NCBI GenBank assembly: GCA_002394165.1
Contig: DGTA01000100.1
Coordinates: 1 to 6,410, forward strand
DNA from: Lachnospiraceae bacterium UBA4348
Lineage (GTDB): Bacteria; Bacillota; Clostridia; Lachnospirales; Lachnospiraceae
Length of the DNA: 6,410 nucleotides
Reading direction: 5' to 3'
This document shows positions 1 to 5,728 of this stretch, one piece after another. A model generated the notes under the pieces. It saw nothing but the letters and a program-made list of their open reading frames with translations. It searched no databases and was not told the DNA's origin. The number at the start of each line of letters is the position of its first letter. The stretch's first letter is position 1. Made by a program: the position numbers and the translations under genes.

Positions 1-520
1 AGTTGGAAATGCCGATGGAATGAAGCTTCCCGCTTTCCACCGCTTCTTCCATAGCCTTGTAAACGCCTGCATCATCCGCGCCAGGCTGATGGATCAGCAT
101 CAGGTCGATATAGTCGACGCCCAGATCCGCAAGAGCCTCATCGATCATTTCCGCCGCGCGGTCATGATCGCCGCCGAAGATCTTGCTCGTGATAAAGACA
201 TCTTCTCTTTTGACGATCCCCTCATCGACCGCGCGAGCGAGTCCTTTTCCGACGCCGGTCTCATTCTGATAATATCGCGCTGTGTCGATGAGCCGCATGC
301 CTGACTTCAAGGCATAATAGGTGGAATTCTCCGCCTCCTCATCGGAAAGCGTCCAGGTGCCGGTGCCGATGATGGGCATCTCCCATCCACTGTTTAAAAG
401 GACTTTTTCCGTCTGAAGATCAAATTCCGCCTGCCCCATGGTGATGCAGCTGTCAAGCAGCAGGGAAAGGACGAGTATCGTCCATCCTGCCATTACTTTA
501 TGACTTTGTCTCCTCTTCAT
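1..520 (-). CDS. Aldo/keto reductase with hydrophobic N-terminal leader (partial, C-terminus outside window)
   Basis: The window holds the first 173 residues of an NAD(P)H-dependent aldo/keto reductase of the 2,5-diketogluconate reductase type, which reduces aldehydes and ketones. The barrel starts near residue 38 (VLLNSGWEMPIIGTGTW). All four catalytic residues are visible: Asp79 and Tyr84 (IDTARYYQNE), Lys113 (FITSKIF) and His144 (LMLIHQP). Start choice: the ATG at 518-520 lies one base after the TAA of the Cys-rich gene, with GGGAGAG 12 bases upstream, so translational coupling is likely. An in-frame ATG at 548-550 has no ribosome site. Most relatives begin near residue 38. Here about 35 extra residues precede it: a basic stretch (MKRRQSHK), about 13 hydrophobic residues, then LLLDSC. 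This looks like a secretion or lipoprotein signal, but Asp before SC breaks the usual lipobox rule. The enzyme family is certain; the specific substrate and export are not. Confidence 0.9.
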   Translation of the reverse strand, partial: MKRRQSHKVMAGWTILVLSLLLDSCITMGQAEFDLQTEKVLLNSGWEMPIIGTGTWTLSDEEAENSTYYALKSGMRLIDTARYYQNETGVGKGLARAVDEGIVKREDVFITSKIFGGDHDRAAEMIDEALADLGVDYIDLMLIHQPGADDAGVYKAMEEAVESGKLHSIGISN

Positions 521-521
521 A

Positions 522-740
522 TTATCCCAACACTCTCCCTGAATAAGCATATTCCATATTCAGCTCGCGCAGTTCCTTCTCGCCATCAATATAAGGCCGG
601 AAGAAGTCATCCATGCGGCCTCCTCCGATGTTGTCGCAGCCGTTGCAGAAATCGCAGGCTCCGCCACACTGGGTCAGCCCCTGGTTAACGATCTGGATCC
701 GCTCTTCTTTCGTTGTGTCTTTGATCAGTAAGGATTTCAT
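522..740 (-). CDS. Small Cys-rich protein, CxxxCxxCxxC motif, function unknown
   Basis: A 72-residue soluble protein. The N-terminus is MKSLLIKDTTKEER. Cys25, Cys29, Cys32 and Cys35 form a CxxxCxxCxxC cluster that could hold zinc or an Fe-S centre. It is followed by a Gly-rich turn and a charged tail (YIDGEKELRELNMEY) ending in SGRVLG. From memory it resembles unnamed small proteins that are common in Lachnospiraceae; I know of no function. The first CxxxCxxC has radical-SAM spacing, but the protein is far too short to be that enzyme. The start is supported by AGAGAGGG upstream of the ATG. Its TAA sits one base before the aldo/keto reductase ATG, so the two are probably co-translated and may work together. 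A 15-codon relic of a second family member lies at 4468-4512, and the differences between the two are mostly silent, which supports this being a real protein family. Confidence 0.8.
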   Translation of the reverse strand: MKSLLIKDTTKEERIQIVNQGLTQCGGACDFCNGCDNIGGGRMDDFFRPYIDGEKELRELNMEYAYSGRVLG

Positions 741-772
741 AAAAACACCCTCTCTTTAAATTTTCACTATTT

Positions 773-808
773 TTAATTGCTGCCATTAAAAAACAAATGC
801 TTGTCCAT
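773..808 (-). CDS. Eleven-codon mini-ORF with strong ribosome binding site (leader peptide or gene stub)
   Basis: ATG at 806-808 opens MDKHLFFNGSN and ends with TAA at 773-775. A GGAGGA at 815-820 stands six bases upstream, a better ribosome site than those of several real genes here. It lies between the methyltransferase stop and the Cys-rich gene, 32 bases before that gene's ATG. It could be a short leader peptide that couples translation, or the first codons of a gene whose body was deleted. The sequence itself does not suggest a function. Confidence 0.3.
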   Translation of the reverse strand: MDKHLFFNGSN

Positions 809-848
809 AATGCATCCTCCGCAAATTCCGACCGCGATGCGAACGGGC

Positions 849-2534
849 TCAGAAGAGCCAGAATGCGCCAGCCTCCAGGCGCTCTCGGGACCACTCCTCC
901 GGTATCATGCGCAGCAGATCGGCAAATGCGGCAGCCGGCGCGCTGACAGCCGGATCCTCCTGTTCACAGAAAGCGCGCAGGTCATCCAGTGCCCGGCAGA
1001 TATTATGGGCGATGGGATAATCCGGCGCAAAGACAGCCTCTTTGCCAAAGCGGATGTACAAACAGTCCTTTCTATAGTTTCGAAGAAGCGCTTCCACCTC
1101 ACGCAGGGGGATCGTTTCCTCCGTTTTGCGGAAGAAATCGGTTTGCTCCCATTGATCGGACGTTATCCTGGCCAAAATGGCAATGCGGTACCTGTCCGGG
1201 CCTTCATAAAGATATACCATTCCCGCCCAGGCGATCTGTTCCGGAACGATGGCGAGGATCCTGCCATCCGGATCGGATGTATCGGCTGTGGGAATGCCGC
1301 CGGCAGCCTCCTGATCCTCGAGAAAGAGAAATCTTCCGCAGCGGCCGGCTTTGTTCAGGAATTCGACCGGCTCGGAGTACTGCGCCAACGCCTGCCTCAG
1401 GATCTCCGGTGTAAGCCGCTGCCGGATGGATCCTCTCAGGGCGGATATTAGGTTCTTGCTTCCGGTGCCCCGGCACATTTCTTCCCAGATATAATCAGGA
1501 GCGTTCGGATCGACGGGATCTGTGACAGGGGAAGCCGGTTCCCACAGATGGTCTCCAGCCAGATAAAACTGCTCGTTATCGCACCATTTTCGCACGGTAA
1601 ATACCGCCGCAGCGGATGGCATCGAAACTGTGGGAGTATATTGAAGGGACAGATAGTATTCCTCCTGCCGTCCCTGTCTTTGCCGGTGGGTCTGCAGCAG
1701 ACACAGGGGAGAAAGGGTTTTGCCGGGAATATACTTTTCTGAAAAATAGACGAAAAGACCGGTAGACGGCACCATGGGATAATTCAGCAGACCGGATGCC
1801 TGTCTGATCCCGCAGATCCCGGGGCGCGCCTGAAGAAGAAGCTCCAGCTTTTCAGGGCAGGCGCATTGCATACGGGTATACGTACTGCGTATGATGCCTT
1901 CAATATCCTTCCAACAGGTATCATTTTCCCAGTCATCGTTCGACTGAGACATCTTTACCGCAATAGCATTAACCCATTTCTCATCCTGCCGGTCCGCCCG
2001 GACATCCTGCGTTATAAACAGCTCCTTTATTACAAGCCCGGCTTCCTCCAGCAGCTTCCGGCAGCTTTCTTCGGAGATATCATAGAAATACCGGCCGTCT
2101 TTCTCCCGCTCGCCGAACCCATATTTAAACGATGTATATAAGACGCCGCCCGGCTTCAGCAGTCTGTGCAGGCGGCTCAAAACATCCGGCAGATCCTCAG
2201 GCATTACATGCAAAAGCGAAGCACACGCCCAGATACCGTTGTATTCTTCTTCCCCTTCAAGTTCTTCAAAGCGCATCTGTTTTACTTCGATGCCTGTTTT
2301 AGCAGACGCGATCCGGCAGACCCCCGCCGATGCATCAAAAGCCTCCACTTCATATCCGGCATTCCTGAAAGCGATCACGTCCCGGCCGCTTCCGCAGCCC
2401 GCGTCCAGTATTCTCTGCCCGGGCTTCAGATAACGCAAAAAACGCTCCCGGCACTCACGCATATCCGCGTTTTCCGTACCGGCAACAAACTCTTTGGCAT
2501 GCTCATTATAATAACGGATGGTCTGATCATTCAT
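849..2534 (-). CDS. Class I SAM-dependent methyltransferase fused to a large unrecognised C-terminal region
   Basis: A 561-residue protein. Residues 1-195 are a complete Rossmann-fold methyltransferase: the opening MNDQTIRYYNEHAKEF, motif I ILDAGCGSGRD (42-52), the acidic Asp67 that would bind the SAM ribose, GIWACASLLHV (100-110) and LKPGGVLYTSFKYG (126-139). The substrate is unknown. Stand-alone proteins of this type normally end about where this domain ends (near KWVNAIAVK). Here the same frame runs on for about 365 residues. The first part of this extra region (about 205-370) has alternating aromatic and charged strands (STGLFVYFSEKY, EEYYLSLQYTP). The second (about 375-561) is largely predicted helix with DGRILAIVPEQIAWAGMVYLYEG in the middle. 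There is no signal peptide or membrane segment, so it should be cytoplasmic. I do not recognise the extra region. The ribosome site is weak (GGAG or GGGAA), but the conserved opening supports this start. The stop is TGA. Confidence 0.85.
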   Translation of the reverse strand: MNDQTIRYYNEHAKEFVAGTENADMRECRERFLRYLKPGQRILDAGCGSGRDVIAFRNAGYEVEAFDASAGVCRIASAKTGIEVKQMRFEELEGEEEYNGIWACASLLHVMPEDLPDVLSRLHRLLKPGGVLYTSFKYGFGEREKDGRYFYDISEESCRKLLEEAGLVIKELFITQDVRADRQDEKWVNAIAVKMSQSNDDWENDTCWKDIEGIIRSTYTRMQCACPEKLELLLQARPGICGIRQASGLLNYPMVPSTGLFVYFSEKYIPGKTLSPLCLLQTHRQRQGRQEEYYLSLQYTPTVSMPSAAAVFTVRKWCDNEQFYLAGDHLWEPASPVTDPVDPNAPDYIWEEMCRGTGSKNLISALRGSIRQRLTPEILRQALAQYSEPVEFLNKAGRCGRFLFLEDQEAAGGIPTADTSDPDGRILAIVPEQIAWAGMVYLYEGPDRYRIAILARITSDQWEQTDFFRKTEETIPLREVEALLRNYRKDCLYIRFGKEAVFAPDYPIAHNICRALDDLRAFCEQEDPAVSAPAAAFADLLRMIPEEWSRERLEAGAFWLF

Positions 2535-2617
2535 GGCTGTATTCCCAACTCCGGAACCCGCAGCTTTTCGCGGACTGGTAAACCGGAAAGATCACTTCTG
2601 AGAGCTGCAGTTTGAAT

Positions 2618-2800
2618 TCATTCTGATTTAGTCGAAGAAGCAACGGCTTTCCTTAGTGTGTTATCTTCATCGATATAAACGCTGTCTCCCTCCCTAAGGT
2701 CCCTTTGTGTAAAGAGGTCAGCTTCTTCCTCGAGATCATCAACTGCCTCGCCGATGGAATCGATCGCATCATCAATATAATCAATCTCTTCCTCTAACAT
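2618..2800 (-). pseudogene. Chimeric short ORF containing a fragment of the acidic-protein gene
   Basis: A 60-residue reading frame. Residues 2-26 (LEEEIDYIDDAIDSIGEAVDDLEEE) repeat the core of the acidic protein encoded at 5729-6028, with near-identical DNA over 76 bases. The remaining 34 residues (ADLFTQRDLREGDSVYIDEDNTL, then a Lys/Ser-rich tail) have no counterpart in that protein. The ATG has no visible Shine-Dalgarno, and the frame closes with TAA just upstream of it. This looks like a relic left by duplication or recombination, or the broken end of a paralogue. It might still be expressed as a small acidic peptide, since a TATAAT-like hexamer overlaps its start. I prefer the relic reading. 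Confidence 0.55.
2722..2797. repeat. 76-bp repeat shared with 5818-5893 (copy 1)
   Basis: This stretch matches 5818-5893 at 74 of 76 positions, with no gaps, in the same orientation. The mismatches are at 2756 (silent in a Ser codon) and 2787 (Ala to Glu). Similarity stops abruptly on both sides, which points to a segmental duplication or recombination and not to convergent acidic composition. Confidence 0.9.
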
Positions 2801-2816
2801 TATAATGGATTATGAG

Positions 2817-2862
2817 GGAAATAGTAAACCGGGGACAGCATCATCAGCGCCATCCCCGGTTT
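2817..2862 (-). terminator. Rho-independent terminator downstream of the MATE gene
   Basis: A perfect 10-bp stem (AAACCGGGGA at 2826-2835 pairing with TCCCCGGTTT at 2853-2862) closes a 17-base loop, about 30 bases beyond the MATE stop codon. On the minus strand the stem runs into TTTACTATTT, a modest U-rich tail. On the plus strand it is also followed by T-rich sequence, but no plus-strand gene is seen. It should end the MATE transcript and insulate the methyltransferase downstream. Confidence 0.75.
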
Positions 2863-2894
2863 TGGGTTGTTCTCTGTTTTTGATCTTTTTCCGG

Positions 2895-4322
2895 TCAGCT
2901 CGTCATCGCAGCCGGGTATGGCCGTAGTTCCTCCTGATTCAATTGTCTGTATGTCTTTACAATCAGGAAGACGGTGATCGCAAATGTAAGAATATCCGAC
3001 AGCGGCATGGAATATAATACGCCGTCCAGGCCGAAGAAAAGCGGCAGGAGCAGTGCAAAGCCGACGCCGAATACGATCTCACGCACCATGGACAGCGCGG
3101 TCGACTCGACAGCTTTTCCCATGGCCTGAAGGAAGATGAAGCAGGCCTTGTTCACGCAGGCGGGGATCATCATGCACAGATAGATGCGAAATGCCTTGAT
3201 CGCGAAATCCGTGTAGCAGGTGCTTTCATTGGCCGCGCCGAAAACCCTGATCAGCTGCTGAGGGAACAGTTCCACAATTAAGAGGGCCGCCAGGCCGACC
3301 GCTGCCTCCGCCGTCAGGAGTTTTGTAAACAGTTCTTTCACCCTTCCGTTCTTTCCGGCTCCCATGTTGAAACCAACGACCGGGATGCATCCGGCGGCCA
3401 TACCGACAACGATGGAGATGACGATCTGGAAGAACTTCATGACAATGCCGACCACCGCCATCGGGATCTGCGCGTACTGCTCCTGTCCGAAGACGGGATC
3501 GAGGGCGCCGTATTTCCGGATCATGTTATTGATGGCTGCTATGGCAGCCACAAGAGAGATCTGCGACAGAAAGCTTGTCACGCCAAGGACCAGTGTCTTT
3601 TGGCAGATGCCGACCTCTATCCGGAAATCTTCTTTCGCGGGCCTGACCTGCTTCATGTGCACGATATACCATACGGCCAGCACCGCCGTCGCAATCTGGC
3701 CAAGAACCGTGGCCACGGCGGCTCCCATCATGCCCCATTTGAAAACGAAGATAAACACCGGATCGAGAATGATGTTGATCACGGCGCCGGCCAGCGTGGA
3801 GGCCATGGCAAAGCGCGGACTCCCGTCCGCCCTGATGATCGGGTTCAGTGCCTGCCCGAACATATAGAACGGGATGCCCAGCGTAATATAGAAGAAGTAT
3901 TCTTTGGAATGCTTAAAGGTTTCCGCGTTTACGGTTCCGCCGAACATGCCGATGATCTGATTGCTGAAGATCAGGTACAGAGCGCCAAGCACCAGGCTGC
4001 TGACGATCACCATGATGATGGAATTGGCAACGCTCTTTCTGGCGATCTTCGTCTGCCTTCTTCCAAGGCTCAGGCTCACGAGCGCGCAGCAGCCGTCACC
4101 GATCATGACCGCGATGGCCAGGGCGATCACTGTAAGAGGAAAAACCACCGTATTGGCGGCATTGCCGTACGAACCAAGATAAGCCGCGTTCGCGATGAAG
4201 ATCTGATCAACAATGTTGTAAAGGGCTCCGACCAGCAGAGAGATAATGCAGGGGATCGCATATTTCCGCATCAATCTGGCGACATGCTCTTCCCCGAGAA
4301 ACTGATTTGAATTTGTATCCAT
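2895..4322 (-). CDS. MATE-family multidrug efflux transporter (MepA-like)
   Basis: A 475-residue inner-membrane protein, the normal length for the family, with about twelve hydrophobic segments in two related halves. MATE exporters pump cationic drugs and metabolites out, driven by Na+ or H+. Family-typical stretches are RKYAIPCIISLLVGALYNIVDQ in helix 1, with the Asp-Gln pair seen in MepA-type proteins, then NPIIRADGSPRFAMASTLAGAVINIILDPVFIF in the first half and INNMIRKYG and GFNMGAGKNGRVKELF in the second. The reading frame is open 36 codons further upstream, but GGGAGGA at 4327-4333 fixes the start at MDTNSNQFLGEEH. The upstream extension would also overlap the promoter and the leader hairpin. 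The gene stands alone between a leader hairpin and a terminator, suggesting its own transcript with control in the leader. The substrate cannot be told from sequence. Confidence 0.93.
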   Translation of the reverse strand: MDTNSNQFLGEEHVARLMRKYAIPCIISLLVGALYNIVDQIFIANAAYLGSYGNAANTVVFPLTVIALAIAVMIGDGCCALVSLSLGRRQTKIARKSVANSIIMVIVSSLVLGALYLIFSNQIIGMFGGTVNAETFKHSKEYFFYITLGIPFYMFGQALNPIIRADGSPRFAMASTLAGAVINIILDPVFIFVFKWGMMGAAVATVLGQIATAVLAVWYIVHMKQVRPAKEDFRIEVGICQKTLVLGVTSFLSQISLVAAIAAINNMIRKYGALDPVFGQEQYAQIPMAVVGIVMKFFQIVISIVVGMAAGCIPVVGFNMGAGKNGRVKELFTKLLTAEAAVGLAALLIVELFPQQLIRVFGAANESTCYTDFAIKAFRIYLCMMIPACVNKACFIFLQAMGKAVESTALSMVREIVFGVGFALLLPLFFGLDGVLYSMPLSDILTFAITVFLIVKTYRQLNQEELRPYPAAMTS

Positions 4323-4326
4323 TCTA

Positions 4327-4333
4327 TCCTCCC
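4327..4333 (-). promoter_or_regulatory. Shine-Dalgarno that fixes the MATE start
   Basis: GGGAGGA stands four bases before the ATG at 4320-4322. It decides between this start and the longer open frame beginning at 4430, which has no comparable site. Confidence 0.85.
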
Positions 4334-4342
4334 TTTTCCAAG

Positions 4343-4402
4343 GCAAAAAAATAAACGTGTGGAAATTCCAACCGGATTTACGCCGTTGAAACGCCACACG
4401 TT
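4343..4402 (-). promoter_or_regulatory. Terminator-like hairpin in the MATE leader (candidate attenuator)
   Basis: On the minus strand AACGTGTGG (4394-4402) pairs perfectly with CCACACGTT (4354-4362), followed at once by the T-rich run TTATTTTTTT (4345-4354, overlapping the last stem bases). The intervening bases can extend the helix: TTC with GAA, AAC with GTT and GG with CC, separated by two single bulged G residues, with a seven-base CGTAAAT loop. This has the full form of an intrinsic terminator. Only about 20 bases separate the T-run from the MATE ATG, with no room for a promoter, so any MATE transcript must pass through it. That implies read-through or regulated antitermination. It may also end transcripts arriving from the kptA operon. 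I match it to no riboswitch class I know. Confidence 0.65.
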
Positions 4403-4410
4403 GCTTCATC

Positions 4411-4440
4411 ATTCTACAACCGTCATTCAAAAAAAGTCAA
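4411..4440 (-). promoter_or_regulatory. Sigma-A type promoter for the MATE gene
   Basis: TTGACT (4435-4440) and TAGAAT (4411-4416) are separated by 18 bases. Transcription would start near 4404, giving a leader of about 82 bases that begins almost at the foot of the terminator-like hairpin. Each box differs from consensus at one position. No start site is demonstrated. Confidence 0.55.
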
Positions 4441-4467
4441 ACGAAAATTTCAATTTCTTTCTCCGGA

Positions 4468-4512
4468 TTACCCCAGCACTCTCCCCGAATAGGCATACTC
4501 CATATTCATCTC
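4468..4512 (-). pseudogene. C-terminal relic of a second Cys-rich small-protein gene
   Basis: Fifteen codons including the stop read EMNMEYAYSGRVLG, against ELNMEYAYSGRVLG at the end of the intact gene at 522-740. The DNA agrees at 39 of 45 positions. Five of the six differences are silent and the sixth is Leu to Met. The rest of the gene, including the Cys cluster, is gone, and a TAA lies in frame three codons upstream. This pattern suggests the fragment came from a paralogue that had evolved under selection before it was truncated, and not from a recent copy of the intact gene. Confidence 0.8.
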
Positions 4513-4526
4513 TTTACATTACTTCG

Positions 4527-4571
4527 TTATCCCTGCGTTTTACCACGGTCAGCCCAGCTGCAGTTGCTCAT
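4527..4571 (-). CDS. Fourteen-codon mini-ORF after kptA, strong ribosome site
   Basis: ATG at 4569-4571 opens MSNCSWADRGKTQG and ends with TAA at 4527-4529. GGGAGA at 4579-4584 stands seven bases upstream, and the ATG follows the kptA stop by 19 bases, so it sits where an operon gene would begin. It may be a small peptide or the stub of a deleted gene. The peptide matches nothing I recognise. Confidence 0.25.
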   Translation of the reverse strand: MSNCSWADRGKTQG

Positions 4572-4590
4572 ATGTATATCTCCCGAATGA

Positions 4591-5133
4591 TTACAAAAGC
4601 TTCTTCAGGTACTTTACCGGCACGGATTTTGTCAGCCACACCTGGTTTGCCGACAGATAGAAACGATATCCGTCCTTAGCCATTCCTGCGCAGTCAATGC
4701 TGTAGATCACCGGTTTTCCGTGCCTGCTGCCGACTTTTTTCGCGGTCTGGATGTCCGACGACAAATGGACATACAGCCGGCTCTTCGGGATAAGCCCCTA
4801 CTCATCGATGGAAGGAACATACTTCTCACCGGTTCCGTGATACAGCACTGCCGGCGGCGTCTTTTCCTCCAGTTCCACATCGACATTGACAGAATGCCCC
4901 TGATTGGCGCGGATGAGCGTATGGTCTTCATTAAAGGAATACCGCCCTTTCTCATCCGTCCTGACGATCTCCTCCAGCAGTTCTCTGTCCAGGTGATGGC
5001 CGCCTAAGGCATTGATGCCTTCGATCAGTTCCTGTACATCCGCCCAACCATGTTCGTCCAGGGAAATGCCGATCGTTTCCGGCTTGTGGCGGAGGATCAG
5101 GGAGATGAATTTACTGGTGCTCTTCATGTTCAT
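4591..5133 (-). pseudogene. kptA: RNA 2'-phosphotransferase Tpt1/KptA, interrupted by an in-frame amber codon
   Basis: KptA/Tpt1 removes an internal 2'-phosphate from RNA, using NAD+ to form ADP-ribose 1'',2''-cyclic phosphate; its bacterial role is unclear. The frame encodes 180 residues, the usual length, if the TAG at 4798-4800 (codon 112) is read. Before it are LRHKPE (14-19), IRANQGHS (74-81) and YHGT (98-101). After it, in the same frame, are SRLYVHLS (118-125), KKVGSRHGKPV and QVWLTKSVP (164-172), then TAA. The TAG falls in a loop where relatives often have Gln or Glu followed by GL, so a single CAG or GAG to TAG change would explain it. Stopping there would remove most of the ADP-ribosyltransferase-like half and leave a dead protein. 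The ATG lies seven bases past the hydrolase stop, so the two share an operon. Alternatives are a sequencing error or suppression. Family identity is certain; functional state is open. Confidence 0.9.
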
Positions 5134-5140
5134 ATCTCTA

Positions 5141-5701
5141 TCACTTCCTGCTGAAATCTGTTTCTATTGTTCTCCAGATGATCTTCGCGGCAAATTCAAT
5201 GCCGTGCTCCGATGCGTGTGCGCCATCCTCGTCATACATCTCAATCTCCGGCCAACTCGCTTTATACGACCACCAGGATTCTCCGACCGGCGCATACAAT
5301 GCATTCAGGTCTGCTGCCAGGTTCCTGTTTACCTCATTCATCATCGCCTGAACAGGCTCCTCGTCCTTTCTGGCCCAGGTTCCGTAGATGACCGGCTTGC
5401 TTCCGACCTCGCGGATCCGGGCGGCAAGTTCAACGGCGGCTTCGAAATATCCGGGGATGTCATCGAAGGGATGGGAATGCTCCTGCAGCACCACGTAATC
5501 GTAGTGTCCGAATTTGATGTTGAAGCGGACATCCGGCTCTTCCACATGCTGATACAGATACCAGCCGCCGTGGGCCAGCATGGTCACATCACAAGTATAG
5601 CCTTCCTCTTTGGCCATCAGGGCTACCCATGCAGGCAGGTCGTGATAGTAAGTGTGGCTGTTCCCGATGAACAGGATCTTTAGTTTTTTATCCATTGGCA
5701 T
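5141..5701 (-). CDS. SGNH/GDSL-family hydrolase
   Basis: A 186-residue cytoplasmic esterase or lipase-like hydrolase. Block I is KILFIGNSHTYYHDLP, with nucleophile Ser15. A Gly in MLAHGGW (about 45) and the VVLQEHS stretch (70-76) probably supply the oxyanion hole; Gln-Glu here replaces the classical Gly-x-Asn-Asp. Block V is DEDGAHAS, giving Asp159 and His162 of the catalytic triad. There is no signal peptide. Start: ATG at 5699-5701 has GAGGAA about seven bases upstream; the next ATG two codons later is less well placed. It lies 27 bases after the acidic-protein stop and seven bases before kptA, so an operon is likely. Natural substrates of this branch are unknown to me; deacylation of a sugar, lipid or small molecule is the family expectation. 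Confidence 0.87.
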   Translation of the reverse strand: MPMDKKLKILFIGNSHTYYHDLPAWVALMAKEEGYTCDVTMLAHGGWYLYQHVEEPDVRFNIKFGHYDYVVLQEHSHPFDDIPGYFEAAVELAARIREVGSKPVIYGTWARKDEEPVQAMMNEVNRNLAADLNALYAPVGESWWSYKASWPEIEMYDEDGAHASEHGIEFAAKIIWRTIETDFSRK

Positions 5702-5728
5702 CGCTGCTTCCTCTATATTTTTGCGCGA

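Noticed and set aside
20..304. Plus-strand open frame of 94 codons at the left edge
   Set aside because: It is the reverse of the aldo/keto reductase, whose catalytic residues are all visible on the minus strand.
846..859. GGCTC-TTCT-GAGCC hairpin at the methyltransferase stop
   Set aside because: Only five base pairs and no T-run, so not a terminator; probably chance.
777..1451. Plus-strand open frame of 224 codons opposite the methyltransferase gene
   Set aside because: It lies inside the C-terminal half of the fused methyltransferase gene, has no recognisable motif and its composition is that of an antisense shadow.
2799..2828. TTTACT and TATAAT boxes with 18-base spacing on the minus strand
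   Set aside because: The TATAAT overlaps the ATG of the 60-residue relic, so it could not serve that gene, and the upstream box falls in the terminator stem and tail. It could drive the methyltransferase, but support is too weak.
3600..4310. Plus-strand open frame of 236 codons opposite the MATE gene
   Set aside because: His/Asp/Arg-rich antisense translation of a membrane protein gene; no ribosome site and no family features.
4323..4430. 36-codon N-terminal extension of the MATE protein
   Set aside because: The frame is open but crosses the -10 box and the leader hairpin, has no ribosome site, and a perfect Shine-Dalgarno serves the downstream ATG.
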